This document shows, in pieces, positions 8,611 through 18,693 of a DNA stretch of 64,000 bases. This stretch comes from Mycobacterium sp. ENV421 (GTDB lineage Bacteria > Actinomycetota > Actinomycetes > Mycobacteriales > Mycobacteriaceae): NCBI RefSeq assembly GCF_002887815.1, contig NZ_PDHO01000005.1, positions 229,899 to 293,898 of the forward strand. Direction: 5' to 3'. Each line of letters begins with the position of its first letter. Position 1 is the stretch's first letter. The notes beneath the pieces are model-generated. The model did not search any database, was not told the origin of the DNA, and saw only the letters and a program-made list of their open reading frames with translations. A program made the translations under genes and the position numbers.

Positions 8611-10662
8611 ATGACCGCCCCCGCACACCCCGCCCCAGCAGCACCGATCCGGGTGCCTGCCGGGACCACCGCGGGCGCTGCGGTGCGCGAGGCGGGACTG
8701 CCGAGCCGCGGCGAACCCGGCGCGATCGTCGTGGTGCGTGACGCCGAGGACAAGCTGCGTGACCTGAGCTGGACGCCGGACGCCGACGCCGACGTCATCC
8801 CGGTGGCCGCCGACACTGAGGACGGCCGCAGCGTGATCCGGCACTCGGCCGCCCACGTCCTGGCCCAGGCCGTGCAGGAACTCTTCCCGCAGGCCAAACT
8901 CGGCATCGGCCCGCCGATCACGGACGGTTTCTACTACGACTTCGACGTGCCCGAGGCGTTCACTCCCGAGGACTTGGCGAAGCTCGAGAAGCGGATGGCC
9001 AAGATCGTCAAGGACGGTCAGTTGTTCTCGCGGCGGGTGTACGAGTCCAAGGACCAAGCCCGCGCCGAACTCGCAAACGAGCCTTACAAGCTCGAACTGG
9101 TTGACGATAAGTCGGGTGACGCCGACATCATGGAGGTCGGCGGCGACGAGCTGACTGCCTACGACAACCTCAATCCCCGCACGCGTGAACGGGTTTGGGG
9201 TGATCTGTGCCGCGGTCCGCACATTCCGACCACCAGGTACATTCCCGCGTTCAAGCTCACCCGAAGCTCGGCGGCCTACTGGCGCGGCGACCAGAACAAC
9301 GCCAGCCTGCAGCGCATCTACGGCACGGCGTGGGAATCGCAGGAGGCGCTGGACCGCCACCTCGAGCTGATCGAGGAGGCGCAGCGCCGCGACCACCGCA
9401 AGCTCGGCGTCGAGCTGGACCTGTTCAGCTTCCCCGACGAATTGGGCTCCGGCCTACCGGTTTTCCACCCCAAGGGCGGCATCATCCGACGTGAGCTCGA
9501 AGACTATTCGCGTCGCAAGCACGAGCAGGCCGGCTACGAGTTCGTCAACACCCCGCATATCACCAAAGAACAGCTCTACATCACGTCCGGCCACCTGGAG
9601 TGGTACGCCGACGGCATGTTCCCCCCGATGCACATCGACGCCGAGTTCGCCGAGGACGGCACGCTGCGCAAGCCGGGGCAGGATTACTACCTCAAGCCGA
9701 TGAACTGCCCGATGCACCACCTGATCTACCGGTCGCGGGGGCGGTCGTATCGGGAACTTCCGTTGCGGCTCTTCGAATTCGGCTCGGTGTACCGCTACGA
9801 GAAGTCCGGCGTGGTGCACGGGTTGACCCGGGTGCGCGGCATGACCCAGGACGACGCCCACATCTACACCACCCGCGAGCAGATGCGCGACGAGCTGGCA
9901 TCGCTGCTGCGGTTCGTGCTCGACCTGCTCGCCGACTACGGCCTCGACGACTTCTATCTGGAGCTGTCCACCCGGAACCCGGACAAGTCCGTCGGCTCCG
10001 ACGAGATGTGGGACGAGGCCACCGAGACCCTGCGTCAGGTCGCCGAGGAATCCGGTCTGCAGCTGGTGCCCGACCCCGGTGGCGCCGCGTTCTACGGGCC
10101 GAAGATCTCCGTCCAGGTCAAGGATGCGCTGGGCCGCAGCTGGCAGATGTCGACCATCCAGCTCGACTTCAACATGCCGGACCGTTTCGAGCTGGAGTAC
10201 ACCGCAGCCGACGGCTCCCGGCAGCGGCCGGTGCTGATCCACCGCGCACTGTTCGGTTCGATCGAGCGGTTCTTCGGGGTGCTCACCGAGCACTACGCCG
10301 GTGCCTTCCCGGTGTGGCTGGCGCCGGTGCAGGTGGTCGGCATACCGGTGGCCGACGCGCACCTGCCGTATCTGGAAGATGTTGCCGCTGAGCTCAAATC
10401 GCGTGGGGTGCGGGTCGCCGTCGATTCCAGCGACGATCGGATGGCCAAGAAGATCGTCAACCACACCAACCAGAAGGTGCCGTTCATGCTGCTTGCGGGC
10501 GACCGCGACGTCGAGGCAGGCGCGGTGAGCTTCCGGTTCGGAGACCGCACCCAGATCAACGGAGTGCCGCGCGGGCAGGCGGTCGAGACGATTGTGAAGT
10601 GGATCGCCGATCGCGAGAATGCCGCCCCCACAGCCGAACTGGTGAAGGTCGACGGTGGCTGA
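8611..10662 (+). CDS. thrS: Threonyl-tRNA synthetase
   Basis: A 683-residue class II aminoacyl-tRNA synthetase that charges tRNA-Thr. It has an N-terminal TGS domain ([17 protein letters not shown]), the editing domain starting at [18 protein letters not shown], the catalytic core with MNCPMHH (a zinc-site cysteine and histidine) and [20 protein letters not shown] (motif 2), [16 protein letters not shown] (motif 3), and a C-terminal anticodon-binding domain. The ATG at 8611 was chosen because the frame further upstream overlaps the preceding membrane gene and is not family-like. It opens an operon of six genes with 1-8 bp overlaps or abutting ends leading into phosphatidylinositol mannoside synthesis. 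Confidence 0.98.
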   Translation: MTAPAHPAPAAPIRVPAGTTAGAAVREAGLPSRGEPGAIVVVRDAEDKLRDLSWTPDADADVIPVAADTEDGRSVIRHSAAHVLAQAVQELFPQAKLGIGPPITDGFYYDFDVPEAFTPEDLAKLEKRMAKIVKDGQLFSRRVYESKDQARAELANEPYKLELVDDKSGDADIMEVGGDELTAYDNLNPRTRERVWGDLCRGPHIPTTRYIPAFKLTRSSAAYWRGDQNNASLQRIYGTAWESQEALDRHLELIEEAQRRDHRKLGVELDLFSFPDELGSGLPVFHPKGGIIRRELEDYSRRKHEQAGYEFVNTPHITKEQLYITSGHLEWYADGMFPPMHIDAEFAEDGTLRKPGQDYYLKPMNCPMHHLIYRSRGRSYRELPLRLFEFGSVYRYEKSGVVHGLTRVRGMTQDDAHIYTTREQMRDELASLLRFVLDLLADYGLDDFYLELSTRNPDKSVGSDEMWDEATETLRQVAEESGLQLVPDPGGAAFYGPKISVQVKDALGRSWQMSTIQLDFNMPDRFELEYTAADGSRQRPVLIHRALFGSIERFFGVLTEHYAGAFPVWLAPVQVVGIPVADAHLPYLEDVAAELKSRGVRVAVDSSDDRMAKKIVNHTNQKVPFMLLAGDRDVEAGAVSFRFGDRTQINGVPRGQAVETIVKWIADRENAAPTAELVKVDGG

Positions 10663-11236
10663 CAACGCAGAGGCGTTCATCGACCGAGGCGCGGGTGAGC
10701 CCGACCGCCTGCAGCGGCTGTGGACACCGCACCGGATGAACTACATCCTCGACGTGCCCGCGAACAAGGCCGAAAAGGGATCCGCCGGATCGGCGGGATC
10801 TGCTGGATCCTCCGAGCCGTTCAGCTTGATACCCACCCTGCCCGACGAGGACGGTCTGGTGGTGGCCCGCGGCGAACAGGTCTACGTCGTGCTCAATCTC
10901 TACCCGTACAACCCGGGCCATCTGATGGTGGTGCCGTACCGGCGGGTGTCGGAACTGGAGGATTTGTCCATTGGTGAGAGCGCTGAGCTGATGGCGTTCA
11001 CCCAGAAGGCGATTCGCGTCATCAAGTCGGTGTCGAGCCCGGACGGCTTCAACGTCGGGCTCAACCTCGGCAGGTCCGCCGGGGGTTCGCTGGCCGAGCA
11101 CTTGCACATGCATGTGGTGCCCCGCTGGGCCGGCGACGCCAATTTCATCACCGTCGTCGGTGAGACAAAGGTGATCCCGCAGCTGCTGCGCGACACCCGC
11201 AAGCTGCTGGCCGACGAGTGGTCGGCGCAGCCGTGA
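10655..11236 (+). CDS. HIT-family protein, Ap4A phosphorylase type
   Basis: A 193-residue protein starting at a GTG that overlaps the end of thrS by 8 bp. The histidine triad is in [12 protein letters not shown], and [10 protein letters not shown] precedes it. The M. tuberculosis homologue Rv2613c has been characterised as a diadenosine tetraphosphate phosphorylase, so degradation of Ap4A is the likely activity; placement after thrS is apt because aminoacyl-tRNA synthetases make Ap4A. An N-terminal Gly-Ser-Ala repeat (about residues 42-52) is encoded by a 9-bp tandem repeat and probably forms a flexible loop. Confidence 0.9.
   Translation: MADNAEAFIDRGAGEPDRLQRLWTPHRMNYILDVPANKAEKGSAGSAGSAGSSEPFSLIPTLPDEDGLVVARGEQVYVVLNLYPYNPGHLMVVPYRRVSELEDLSIGESAELMAFTQKAIRVIKSVSSPDGFNVGLNLGRSAGGSLAEHLHMHVVPRWAGDANFITVVGETKVIPQLLRDTRKLLADEWSAQP
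10778..10810 (+). repeat. In-frame 9-bp tandem repeat (GGATCNGCN units)
   Basis: Three 9-bp units beginning GGATC at 10778, 10787 and 10796, plus a partial fourth at 10805, encode a Gly-Ser-Ala repeat inside the HIT-protein gene. Copy-number change would leave the frame intact. Confidence 0.85.
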
Positions 11237-11913
11237 GCGACTTCTACCTGATGACGCGGGCGGCGTACGCCAAGCTCAGCACGCCGGTGGCGAAGGCCGC
11301 GCTCAAGATCGGGCTGACCCCCGACATGGTGACGATCATCGGCACCGCTGGTTCGGTTCTGGCCGCGCTCATCATGTTCCCGATCGGGCAGCTCTGGTGG
11401 GGCTCGGTGGCCGTGTTCGTCTTCGTTCTGGCCGACATGCTCGACGGCGCGATGGCGCGCCAGCGCGGCGGCGGTACCCGCTTCGGCGCGGTCCTCGATG
11501 CCACCTGTGACCGGATCAGCGACGGCGCGATCTTCTGCGGGCTGCTGTGGTGGGTGGCCTTCAGCATGCACAGCTCGTCGCTGGCGGTGGCCACGATGAT
11601 CTGCCTGGTGACCTCCCAGGTGATCTCCTACGTCAAGGCCCGCGCGGAGGCCAGCGGTCTCGAGGGTGGCGGCGGTCTGATCGAGCGTCCGGAACGGCTG
11701 ATCATCGTGCTGGTCGGTGCCGGTTTCTCCGACCTGCCGTTCTTCCCGATGCCGGTGGTGTTGCCCATCGCGATGTGGCTGCTGGCGGTGACCAGCCTGG
11801 TGACGGTCGGCCAGCGGGTGCACTCGGTGCGTTCCAGCCCGGGCGCCATGGACAAGATCGCGCCGGCCGCCCCGCAGCCGATCGGCGACGACGCCGAGGG
11901 CACCGAGCCGTGA
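11233..11913 (+). CDS. pgsA1: Phosphatidylinositol phosphate synthase (CDP-alcohol phosphotransferase)
   Basis: A 226-residue integral membrane enzyme. The diagnostic CDP-alcohol phosphotransferase motif spans DMLDGAMARQRGG then FGAVLDATCD, giving the four metal-binding aspartates. Five to six hydrophobic segments follow the usual topology. It joins CDP-diacylglycerol with inositol-1-phosphate, the first committed lipid for mycobacterial PIMs. The GTG at 11233 overlaps the HIT gene stop by 4 bp and is preferred over the ATG at 11218. The next gene, patA, also overlaps by 4 bp. Confidence 0.95.
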   Translation: MSDFYLMTRAAYAKLSTPVAKAALKIGLTPDMVTIIGTAGSVLAALIMFPIGQLWWGSVAVFVFVLADMLDGAMARQRGGGTRFGAVLDATCDRISDGAIFCGLLWWVAFSMHSSSLAVATMICLVTSQVISYVKARAEASGLEGGGGLIERPERLIIVLVGAGFSDLPFFPMPVVLPIAMWLLAVTSLVTVGQRVHSVRSSPGAMDKIAPAAPQPIGDDAEGTEP

Positions 11914-12884
11914 TCAGCACTCCGGGGCAACTCTGGACGGCCGGACGCAATCGTCTGCCGCGCACCGACCTGCTCAGCGACCTCGGCTACGCCGCGGGGT
12001 GGCGGGTGGTGCGTGCGATGCCGGAATTCCTGGCGCGCAACGCTTTCGACGCCGGGGCTTGGTATGCGGCCCAAGGCGGCGGCCCCGAGCAGCTGCGCAA
12101 GAATCTGGCCCGGGTCATCGGCGCCACCCCCGCCGAGGTGCCGGACTCGCTGGTTCGTGCTTCGCTGGCGTCCTACGCCCGATACTGGCGGGAGGCATTC
12201 CGGTTGCCGACGATGGATCACAAAGCGCTGGGCGCCCAGATCGACAAGGCGGTGACGGGCAAGCAGCACCTGGAGGCGGCCCTGGCCGCCGGGCGGGGCG
12301 CCGTGCTCGCGCTGCCGCACAGCGGCAACTGGGATATGGCCGGGGTCTGGCTGGTCCAGGCCAACGGCACCTTCACCACGGTCGCCGAGCGTCTCAAGCC
12401 CGAGTCGCTCTACAAGCGCTTCCTCGACTACCGGGAGAGTCTCGGTTTCGAGGTGTTGCCGCTGACCGGCGGCGAACGACCCGCTTACGAGGTCCTCGTC
12501 GAACGGCTCAATGACAACCGCGTGGTGTGCCTGATGGCCGAACGTGACCTGAGCCGCTCGGGCGTGCCGGTCGATCTGTTGGGGGAGGCCACCCGGATGC
12601 CGGCCGGCTCGGCCAAACTTGCGGTGGAAACCGGCGCGGCCCTGCTGCCGGTGCACTCCTGGTTCACCGACGACGGCTGGGCCGTCGACTTCTACCCCGA
12701 ACTGGACTGCTCCAGCGGCGACGTCGGCGTGATCACTCAAGCGCTGGCCGACCGGTTCGGCACCAATATCGCCGCGCACCCCGAGGACTGGCACATGATG
12801 CAGCCGCAGTGGCTGGCCGACCTGTCCGATGAGCGGCAGGCCCGGCTGAGGGAGGATCGGCGGGCTGGAGAAGGCCCGAGCTGA
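11910..12884 (+). CDS. patA: Phosphatidylinositol mannoside acyltransferase
   Basis: A 324-residue member of the LpxL/HtrB-like lysophospholipid acyltransferase superfamily. The catalytic H-x4-D is in LPHSGNWDMAG (about His137 and Asp142), and VCLMAERDLSR is the second conserved block. It is the counterpart of Rv2611c/PatA, which transfers palmitate to the mannose of PIM1 and PIM2 at the inner face of the membrane. It starts at a GTG overlapping pgsA1 and its TGA shares a base with the pimA ATG, so it is co-translated with both. Confidence 0.93.
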   Translation: MISTPGQLWTAGRNRLPRTDLLSDLGYAAGWRVVRAMPEFLARNAFDAGAWYAAQGGGPEQLRKNLARVIGATPAEVPDSLVRASLASYARYWREAFRLPTMDHKALGAQIDKAVTGKQHLEAALAAGRGAVLALPHSGNWDMAGVWLVQANGTFTTVAERLKPESLYKRFLDYRESLGFEVLPLTGGERPAYEVLVERLNDNRVVCLMAERDLSRSGVPVDLLGEATRMPAGSAKLAVETGAALLPVHSWFTDDGWAVDFYPELDCSSGDVGVITQALADRFGTNIAAHPEDWHMMQPQWLADLSDERQARLREDRRAGEGPS

Positions 12885-14044
12885 TGCGGATCGGGATGGT
12901 CTGCCCGTACTCGTTCGACGTGCCCGGTGGGGTGCAGTCGCACATTCTGCAGCTGGCCGAGGTGATGCGCGGGCGCGGACACGAGGTCAGCGTGCTCGCC
13001 CCGTCGTCCCCGCATGTCGAGCTGCCCGAATACGTCGTCTCCGGCGGCAAGGCGGTCCCGATTCCCTACAACGGGTCGGTGGCCCGGCTGAGGTTCGGGC
13101 CGGCCACCCATCGCAAGGTCAAGAAGTGGCTCATCGGCGGTGACTTCGACGTACTGCACCTGCACGAGCCCAACGCACCCAGCTTGTCGATGCTGGCACT
13201 GCAGGCGGCCGAAGGCCCGATCGTCGCCACCTTTCACACCTCAACCACAAAGTCGTTGACACTCAGCGTGTTTCAGGGAATCCTGCGGCCGTATCACGAG
13301 AAGATCGTCGGCCGGATCGCGGTGTCCGACCTGGCGCGGCGCTGGCAGATGGAAGCGCTGGGTTCCGACGCCGTCGAGATTCCGAACGGCGTCGACGTGG
13401 CCGCCCTGGCGTCGGCACCGCGTCTGGACGGCTACCCGCGTCCCGGCAAGACGGTGCTGTTCCTGGGGCGGTTCGACGAACCGCGTAAGGGGATGGCGGT
13501 CCTGGTCGGGGCGCTGCCCCGGTTGGTCGAGCGGTTCGCCGATGTCGAGATCTTGATCGTCGGGCGAGGTGACGAGGACAAGCTGCGGGAGGAGTGCGGG
13601 GAGCTGGCCGGCCACCTGCGGTTCCTCGGTCAGGTCGACGACGCCGAGAAAGCGGCCGCACTGCGCAGCGCCGACGTCTACTGTGCGCCGCACACCGGCG
13701 GTGAGAGCTTCGGCATCGTGCTGGTCGAGGCGATGGCCGCAGGCACTCCGGTGGTGGCCAGCGACCTCGACGCGTTCCGTCGGGTGCTGCTCGACGGCAA
13801 GGCCGGCCGGCTGGTTCCCGTCGACGACGCCGCTGCCATGGCCGACGCGCTGATCGAGCTGCTCGACGACGAAGGTCTGTGCGCGCGGTACGTGAAAGCC
13901 GCCGACGTTGCGGTGCGCCGCTACGACTGGCCGGTGGTGGCCGACCAGATCATGCGGGTCTACGAGACGGTCGCGGGGGCCGGGATCAAAGTCACGGTGG
14001 CGGGTTCGGCGGGCCGGAGCGAAGCGACCCGGGGGTTGAGCTAA
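12884..14044 (+). CDS. pimA: Phosphatidylinositol alpha-mannosyltransferase
   Basis: A 386-residue GT4 (GT-B fold) enzyme, the first mannosyltransferase of PIM, LM and LAM synthesis. The N-terminal VCPYSFDVPGGVQSH has the glycine-rich donor/acceptor loop, HTSTTKSL is in the membrane-association region, and the C-terminal EX7E-type motif is in GESFGIVLVEAMAAGTPVV. Its length matches M. tuberculosis PimA (near 378-386). It directly follows patA with a one-base overlap, and the Nudix gene starts at the next base after its stop. Confidence 0.97.
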   Translation: MRIGMVCPYSFDVPGGVQSHILQLAEVMRGRGHEVSVLAPSSPHVELPEYVVSGGKAVPIPYNGSVARLRFGPATHRKVKKWLIGGDFDVLHLHEPNAPSLSMLALQAAEGPIVATFHTSTTKSLTLSVFQGILRPYHEKIVGRIAVSDLARRWQMEALGSDAVEIPNGVDVAALASAPRLDGYPRPGKTVLFLGRFDEPRKGMAVLVGALPRLVERFADVEILIVGRGDEDKLREECGELAGHLRFLGQVDDAEKAAALRSADVYCAPHTGGESFGIVLVEAMAAGTPVVASDLDAFRRVLLDGKAGRLVPVDDAAAMADALIELLDDEGLCARYVKAADVAVRRYDWPVVADQIMRVYETVAGAGIKVTVAGSAGRSEATRGLS

Positions 14045-15082
14045 GTGCCTGCCCCGCTGTACTGGTCGCTGACCGGGATCCTGATCATCGTGCTGGTGGT
14101 CAGCGCCATGCTGGCCCTGCAGACCGCCAGCCGGCTGGACCGCCTCCACATCCGCTACGACCTGTCCTGGCAGGCGCTCGACGGGGCGCTGGCCCGGCGC
14201 GCGGTGGTGGCCCGCGCGGTGGCCGCCGACACCTATCGCGGACGACCCGAAGGCAAGCGGCTCGCGGCGCTGGCCGATGCCGCCGAGCGGGCCCCTCGAA
14301 GCGGTCGCGAAGCCGCCGAGAACGAGCTGTCGGCCGCGTTGGCGATGGTCGATCCGACGTCGATGCCGGCGTCGCTGGTCGCCGAACTCGCCGACGCGGA
14401 AGCCCGGGTTCTGCTGGCCCGCCGATTCCACAACGACGCCGTGCGCGACACCCTGGCGTTGCGCGAACGGCGTCCGGTCCGGTGGTTGCGGCTGGCCGGT
14501 ACCGCACCGCTGCCGACGTACTTCGAGATCGCCGAGCGAGTTCCCGAAGCCACCCCGGATGGTGCCGGTCAGGTGGATCGCCGCACCTCGGCACGCGTGG
14601 TCCTGCTCGACGATCAGGGTGCGGTGCTGTTGTTCTGCGGATCCGACCCGGCCTTCACCGGCGGGGAGGCGCCTCGGTGGTGGTTCACCGTCGGCGGGCA
14701 GGCACTGCCCGGCGAACGGCTGGTTGATGCCGCGGTCCGGGAGATCCTCGAGGAGACCGGGCTGCGCGTCGACCCGGACGCGATGGTGGGGCCGGTGTGG
14801 CGGCGGGAGTCGCTCATCGATTTCAACGGCACCGTCATCGCCAGCCAGGAGTTCTACTTCGTGCACCGCACCGTCCGCTTCGAACCGACCGCGGCGGGGC
14901 GGACCCCGCTGGAGCTGCGGTACATTCACGGCCACAGATGGTGTGACTCCAGCACGATCGATCAGCTGGCCGCGAGTGGGCAGCGGGTGTATCCGCTGCA
15001 GCTCGGGGAACTGCTGGAGGAGGCAAACTCGCTGGCAGACGGCCGTGGTGGTCCGCACAGAGAGTTGCACCCGATCCACTGA
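14045..15082 (+). CDS. Nudix hydrolase with N-terminal membrane anchor
   Basis: A 345-residue protein starting at a GTG immediately after the pimA stop. Residues about 6-26 form one hydrophobic segment, followed by a roughly 150-residue Arg/Ala-rich helical region. The Nudix box is in the C-terminal half: [20 protein letters not shown] then TG, matching GX5EX7REUXEEXGU. It should cleave a nucleoside diphosphate linked to another group; the substrate is unknown. It corresponds in position to Rv2609c. The operon linkage suggests housekeeping of nucleotide-sugar or nucleotide-lipid intermediates, which is inference. Confidence 0.87.
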   Translation: MPAPLYWSLTGILIIVLVVSAMLALQTASRLDRLHIRYDLSWQALDGALARRAVVARAVAADTYRGRPEGKRLAALADAAERAPRSGREAAENELSAALAMVDPTSMPASLVAELADAEARVLLARRFHNDAVRDTLALRERRPVRWLRLAGTAPLPTYFEIAERVPEATPDGAGQVDRRTSARVVLLDDQGAVLLFCGSDPAFTGGEAPRWWFTVGGQALPGERLVDAAVREILEETGLRVDPDAMVGPVWRRESLIDFNGTVIASQEFYFVHRTVRFEPTAAGRTPLELRYIHGHRWCDSSTIDQLAASGQRVYPLQLGELLEEANSLADGRGGPHRELHPIH

Positions 15083-15113
15083 GGTGCGAAAAATTCAGTT
15101 TGGAATCGCCCTT

Positions 15114-15119
15114 TAGACT
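15114..15119 (+). promoter_or_regulatory. Candidate -10 hexamer for pdxS
   Basis: TAGACT in the short gap between the Nudix gene and pdxS fits TANNNT and is preceded by an AT-richer stretch. The start codon lies about 29 bases downstream. No -35 at ideal spacing. Confidence 0.4.
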
Positions 15120-15147
15120 GGATCCGTATCAAACGAAGGGACTGACA

Positions 15148-16074
15148 GTGGAAACCGGAGCCAACGCGGCTGGATCCAACGGCTCGGCCAGCGCGCAGAC
15201 GGGTACCGCTCGGGTCAAGCGCGGCATGGCGGAGATGCTCAAGGGCGGCGTCATCATGGACGTCGTCACACCCGAGCAGGCCCGCATCGCCGAGGGCGCA
15301 GGCGCCGTGGCGGTCATGGCACTGGAGCGCGTGCCCGCCGACATCCGCGCTCAGGGCGGGGTGTCGCGGATGAGCGACCCCGACATGATCGAGGGCATCA
15401 TCTCCGCGGTCACGATTCCGGTGATGGCCAAGGCGCGCATCGGGCACTTCGTGGAGGCGCAGATCCTGCAGAGCCTCGGCGTGGACTACGTCGACGAGTC
15501 CGAGGTACTGACCCCGGCCGACTACGCCAACCACATTGACAAGTGGAAGTTCACCGTGCCGTTCGTGTGCGGTGCCACCAATCTGGGCGAGGCGCTGCGC
15601 CGGCTCACCGAGGGTGCGGCGATGATTCGCTCCAAGGGTGAGGCCGGCACCGGTGACGTCTCCAACGCCACGACGCACATGCGCAAGATCGGCGGCGAGA
15701 TCCGTCGACTGACTTCGCTGTCAGAGGACGAATTGTTCGTCGCGGCAAAGGAATTGCAGGCGCCCTACGAGCTGGTGGCCGAGGTGGCGCGAGCGGGCAA
15801 GTTGCCGGTCACGCTGTTCACCGCAGGCGGCATCGCCACTCCCGCGGACGCGGCGATGATGATGCAGCTCGGCGCCGAGGGCGTGTTCGTGGGCTCGGGC
15901 ATCTTCAAGTCCGGCGACCCCGCCGCGCGGGCGGCGGCCATCGTCAAGGCCACCACCTTCTACGACGATCCCGACGTGTTGGCCAAGGTGTCGCGCGGGC
16001 TGGGTGAGGCGATGGTCGGCATCAACGTGGAGGACATCGCACAGCCGCACCGGCTCGCCGAACGCGGCTGGTAA
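15148..16074 (+). CDS. pdxS: Pyridoxal 5'-phosphate synthase subunit PdxS
   Basis: A 308-residue TIM-barrel synthase that makes PLP from ribulose/ribose 5-phosphate, glyceraldehyde 3-phosphate and ammonia. Signature stretches are [17 protein letters not shown] at the N-terminus, [10 protein letters not shown], the lysine in [20 protein letters not shown] and [14 protein letters not shown]. The GTG at 15148 has AAGGGA seven bases upstream; the frame further upstream is not conserved. The glutaminase partner pdxT is two genes downstream, with an acyl-CoA thioesterase between, the same arrangement as in M. tuberculosis. Confidence 0.97.
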   Translation: METGANAAGSNGSASAQTGTARVKRGMAEMLKGGVIMDVVTPEQARIAEGAGAVAVMALERVPADIRAQGGVSRMSDPDMIEGIISAVTIPVMAKARIGHFVEAQILQSLGVDYVDESEVLTPADYANHIDKWKFTVPFVCGATNLGEALRRLTEGAAMIRSKGEAGTGDVSNATTHMRKIGGEIRRLTSLSEDELFVAAKELQAPYELVAEVARAGKLPVTLFTAGGIATPADAAMMMQLGAEGVFVGSGIFKSGDPAARAAAIVKATTFYDDPDVLAKVSRGLGEAMVGINVEDIAQPHRLAERGW

Positions 16075-16079
16075 ACCAC

Positions 16080-16922
16080 GTGGCAATCGAAGAGATCCTC
16101 GATCTGGAGCAGCTCGAGGTCAACATCTATCGCGGCCGGGTGTTCAGTCCCGAATCCGGTTTCCTCCAGCGCACATTCGGCGGTCACGTGGCCGGTCAGT
16201 CGCTGGTGTCGGCGGTGCGCACCGTCGACCCCAAGTTCCAGGTGCACTCGCTGCACGGGTACTTCCTGCGGCCGGGCGACGCCACCGCACCCGCGGTGTA
16301 TCTGGTCGAGGCGCTGCGCGACGGCGGCTCGTTCGTCACCCGCCGGGTCAACGCCGTCCAGCACGGCGAGACCATCTTCTCGATGTCGGCGTCGTTCCAG
16401 ACCGACCAGAGCGGCATCGAGCATCAGGACGAGATGCCCGCCGCGCCGCCGCCTGACGACCTGCCCGGCTTCATCTCCAAGGGCGGTGTGTTCGACGAGG
16501 CGGGATTCGCCCAGTTCGAGGAGTGGGACGTCCGCATGGTCCCGCGCGATCAGGTGACCCGGCTGCCCGGCAAGGCATCTCAGCAGCAGGTGTGGTTCAA
16601 GCACAAGGATCCGCTGCCCGACGATTCGGTGTTGCACATCTGCGCGCTGGCCTACATGAGCGATCTCACGCTGCTCGGCTCGGCGCAGGTCAACCACGTC
16701 GAGGAACGCAAACACCTGATGGTCGCGTCGCTGGACCACGCGATGTGGTTCATGCGGCCGTTCCGTGCCGACGAGTGGCTGCTCTACGACCAGTCGTCGC
16801 CGTCGTCGTGCGGTGGCCGGTCGCTGACCCAGGGCAAGATCTTCAACCAGTACGGCGAGATGGTCGCGGCGGTCATGCAGGAGGGGCTGACCCGCTACAA
16901 GCGCGGGTACGCCGGGCCATGA
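16080..16922 (+). CDS. tesB: Acyl-CoA thioesterase II
   Basis: A 280-residue double-hotdog thioesterase. The N-terminal repeat has [17 protein letters not shown] and [11 protein letters not shown]; the C-terminal repeat has [17 protein letters not shown] and [10 protein letters not shown], where the Asp and Gln/Thr residues of the TesB catalytic triad lie. It hydrolyses medium and long acyl-CoAs. It starts at a GTG five bases after pdxS and its stop overlaps the pdxT ATG, so it is embedded in the PLP operon, although no functional link to PLP is known. Confidence 0.95.
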   Translation: MAIEEILDLEQLEVNIYRGRVFSPESGFLQRTFGGHVAGQSLVSAVRTVDPKFQVHSLHGYFLRPGDATAPAVYLVEALRDGGSFVTRRVNAVQHGETIFSMSASFQTDQSGIEHQDEMPAAPPPDDLPGFISKGGVFDEAGFAQFEEWDVRMVPRDQVTRLPGKASQQQVWFKHKDPLPDDSVLHICALAYMSDLTLLGSAQVNHVEERKHLMVASLDHAMWFMRPFRADEWLLYDQSSPSSCGGRSLTQGKIFNQYGEMVAAVMQEGLTRYKRGYAGP

Positions 16923-17512
16923 GTCTCCGCGTCGGCGTGCTGGCCTTGCAAGGCGACACCCGCGAACACCTGGCTGCCCTGCGCGAGGCCGGTGCCGAAG
17001 CCTCCACCGTGCGCCGCGCGAGCGAGCTCGACGCCGTCGACGCCCTGGTCATCCCGGGCGGTGAGTCGACCACGATGAGTCACCTGCTGCGCGAATTCGA
17101 ACTGCTGGAGCCGCTGCGCACGCGGCTGGCCGACGGGATGCCGGCCTACGGTTCGTGTGCGGGGATGATCCTGCTGGCCACCGAGATCCTCGACGCCGGC
17201 GCCGAGGGGCGTGCGGCCGTTCCTCTGGGCGGCATCGATATGACGGTGCGGCGCAACGCTTTCGGTCGCCAGGTCGATTCTTTCGAGGGTGACATCGACT
17301 TTGACGGTCTCGACGGGCCCGCCCATGCGGTATTCATCCGGGCGCCGTGGGTGGAACGGGTGGGGCCCGACGTCCAGGTCCTGGCGCGCGCCGGCGACCA
17401 CATAGTGGCGGTCCGGCAGGGCCGGGTGCTCGCCACTGCTTTCCACCCTGAAATGACCGGTGACAGGCGGGTGCACAAGCTGTTTGTGGACATGGTCGCC
17501 CACCGCGCCTGA
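16919..17512 (+). CDS. pdxT: Pyridoxal 5'-phosphate synthase glutaminase subunit PdxT
   Basis: A 197-residue class I glutamine amidotransferase that supplies ammonia to PdxS. It has [14 protein letters not shown] at the N-terminus, PGGESTTM (oxyanion loop), the nucleophile in [11 protein letters not shown] and the catalytic His-x-Glu in FHPEMTGD. Its ATG overlaps the tesB stop by 4 bp; the long upstream frame is an artefact of tesB. Confidence 0.97.
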   Translation: MSLRVGVLALQGDTREHLAALREAGAEASTVRRASELDAVDALVIPGGESTTMSHLLREFELLEPLRTRLADGMPAYGSCAGMILLATEILDAGAEGRAAVPLGGIDMTVRRNAFGRQVDSFEGDIDFDGLDGPAHAVFIRAPWVERVGPDVQVLARAGDHIVAVRQGRVLATAFHPEMTGDRRVHKLFVDMVAHRA

Positions 17513-17640
17513 CGGCATGCCCACTCTGTCTACAGCCAATTTGTCGCGCGACGTTTAGACGACGTCAACCTGGGAAGTCCCGCTGTGCCGGGCGAGATGC
17601 CCATACTCAGTGTCTCGGCGCGCGGCGGTAGGAGGTGGTG

Positions 17641-17784
17641 ATGATGTCACGCAATTGGGTGATTCGGCGGATTCATCAAGTACTCGAACAGCATGGCCCG
17701 AAATCGACGGCGGGTCTGTGGCGCCCGGCGTGGCAGAGTAACCCGGCTGCGGAACGGCCGATCAGCTGGTGGCGTGCGCTGTAG
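17641..17784 (+). CDS. Small ORF (47 aa) with strong Shine-Dalgarno
   Basis: A short open frame begins MMSRNWVIRRIHQVLEQ and ends PISWWRAL. A perfect AGGAGG lies at 17630-17635, five bases before the first ATG and eight before the second. The peptide is basic, contains four tryptophans and has no signal peptide or membrane segment. It sits 128 bp after pdxT and its TAG is directly followed by the reverse-strand stop of the convergent dehydrogenase, so it fills the interval exactly. No family is recognised. The ribosome site and fit between neighbours argue for translation; length alone would not. Confidence 0.5.
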   Translation: MMSRNWVIRRIHQVLEQHGPKSTAGLWRPAWQSNPAAERPISWWRAL

Positions 17785-18693
17785 CTAGCCGCCGGGTCGT
17801 CCGTCCACAATCACGCCCGCAGCCGCCTCGATGGGCTTGATCGCTGCGGTGAAGTCGGACTCAGGCCCTTCTTCGCGCATGACCAGTTCCCACAATCGGC
17901 CGACGGCCGCGGCCACCTCGGTGGGTAGGCCCAACGCCTCGGCCTCCTCCAGATAGAGCCGGACGTCCTTCACCATCAGGCCGGTGGCGAACCCGTAGTC
18001 GAAGCTGCGCGGCAGAATCGACTTCGGGAACTTGTCACGGCTGGCGTTGGTGGCTCCCGATCCGGCGTTGATCACCTCGATCATCACCGACGGGTCCAGC
18101 CCGGCCTTGACGCCCATCACCACCACCTCCGAGGTGGCGGCCAGCGCGGTGGCGGCCAGTAGGTTGTTCACCAGCTTCATCGTCTGGCCCGCACCGGGTT
18201 TGGTGTCGACGAAGAACGGTGTGCCGAGCCGGGCCAGTATCGGCTCGACGATCTCGAACTGGTCGCGCGGGCCCGAAACCATCAGCGTCAGTGTCCCTTT
18301 GGCGGCGCCGCCGACACCGCCACTGACCGGACTGTCGAGCATCGCGATACCGCGTTGGGCCAGCTGCGTTTGGATCTGTTGAGCGGCAGTGCTGCCCACG
18401 GTCGACAGGTCGATGAACCGTTCGACGCGGCGTCCTTCGATCACGCCGTCCGTGCCGACCGCGACCTCACGGGAGGCAAGCACCGACGGCAGGCTCGCCA
18501 GTACGGTCTCGGCGCGGTCGGCGACGTCACGGGGGGAGGAGGCGGCCTGGGCGCCCAGATCGACCGCCTGGGCGACGATGTCCGGGCGGGTGTCGAAGAC
18601 CACCAGCGGGTGGCCGGCCTCGATCAGGCGGGTCGCGATCGGCAGGCCCATGTTGCCCAAGCCGATGAAGCCGAGGTCCATGAGATGGCTCAC
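17785..18693 (-). CDS. NAD(P)-dependent beta-hydroxyacid dehydrogenase (3-hydroxyisobutyrate dehydrogenase family)
   Basis: A 302-residue Rossmann enzyme. LGFIGLGNMGLPIA binds the cofactor, DSPVSGGVGGAAKGTL is the substrate-binding signature, and the catalytic lysine is in KLVNNLLAATALAA. The family oxidises 3-hydroxyisobutyrate, tartronate semialdehyde and similar beta-hydroxyacids. The GTG at 18693 overlaps the stop of the CMD gene upstream by 4 bp; an ATG at 18681 is the alternative start. It is the last gene of a three-gene operon. Confidence 0.88.
   Translation of the reverse strand: MSHLMDLGFIGLGNMGLPIATRLIEAGHPLVVFDTRPDIVAQAVDLGAQAASSPRDVADRAETVLASLPSVLASREVAVGTDGVIEGRRVERFIDLSTVGSTAAQQIQTQLAQRGIAMLDSPVSGGVGGAAKGTLTLMVSGPRDQFEIVEPILARLGTPFFVDTKPGAGQTMKLVNNLLAATALAATSEVVVMGVKAGLDPSVMIEVINAGSGATNASRDKFPKSILPRSFDYGFATGLMVKDVRLYLEEAEALGLPTEVAAAVGRLWELVMREEGPESDFTAAIKPIEAAAGVIVDGRPGG

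Noticed and set aside
13241..15079. 612-codon antisense frame over pimA and the Nudix gene
   Set aside because: It spans two well-supported genes and has the His/Gln/Arg-rich composition of reverse-frame artefacts.
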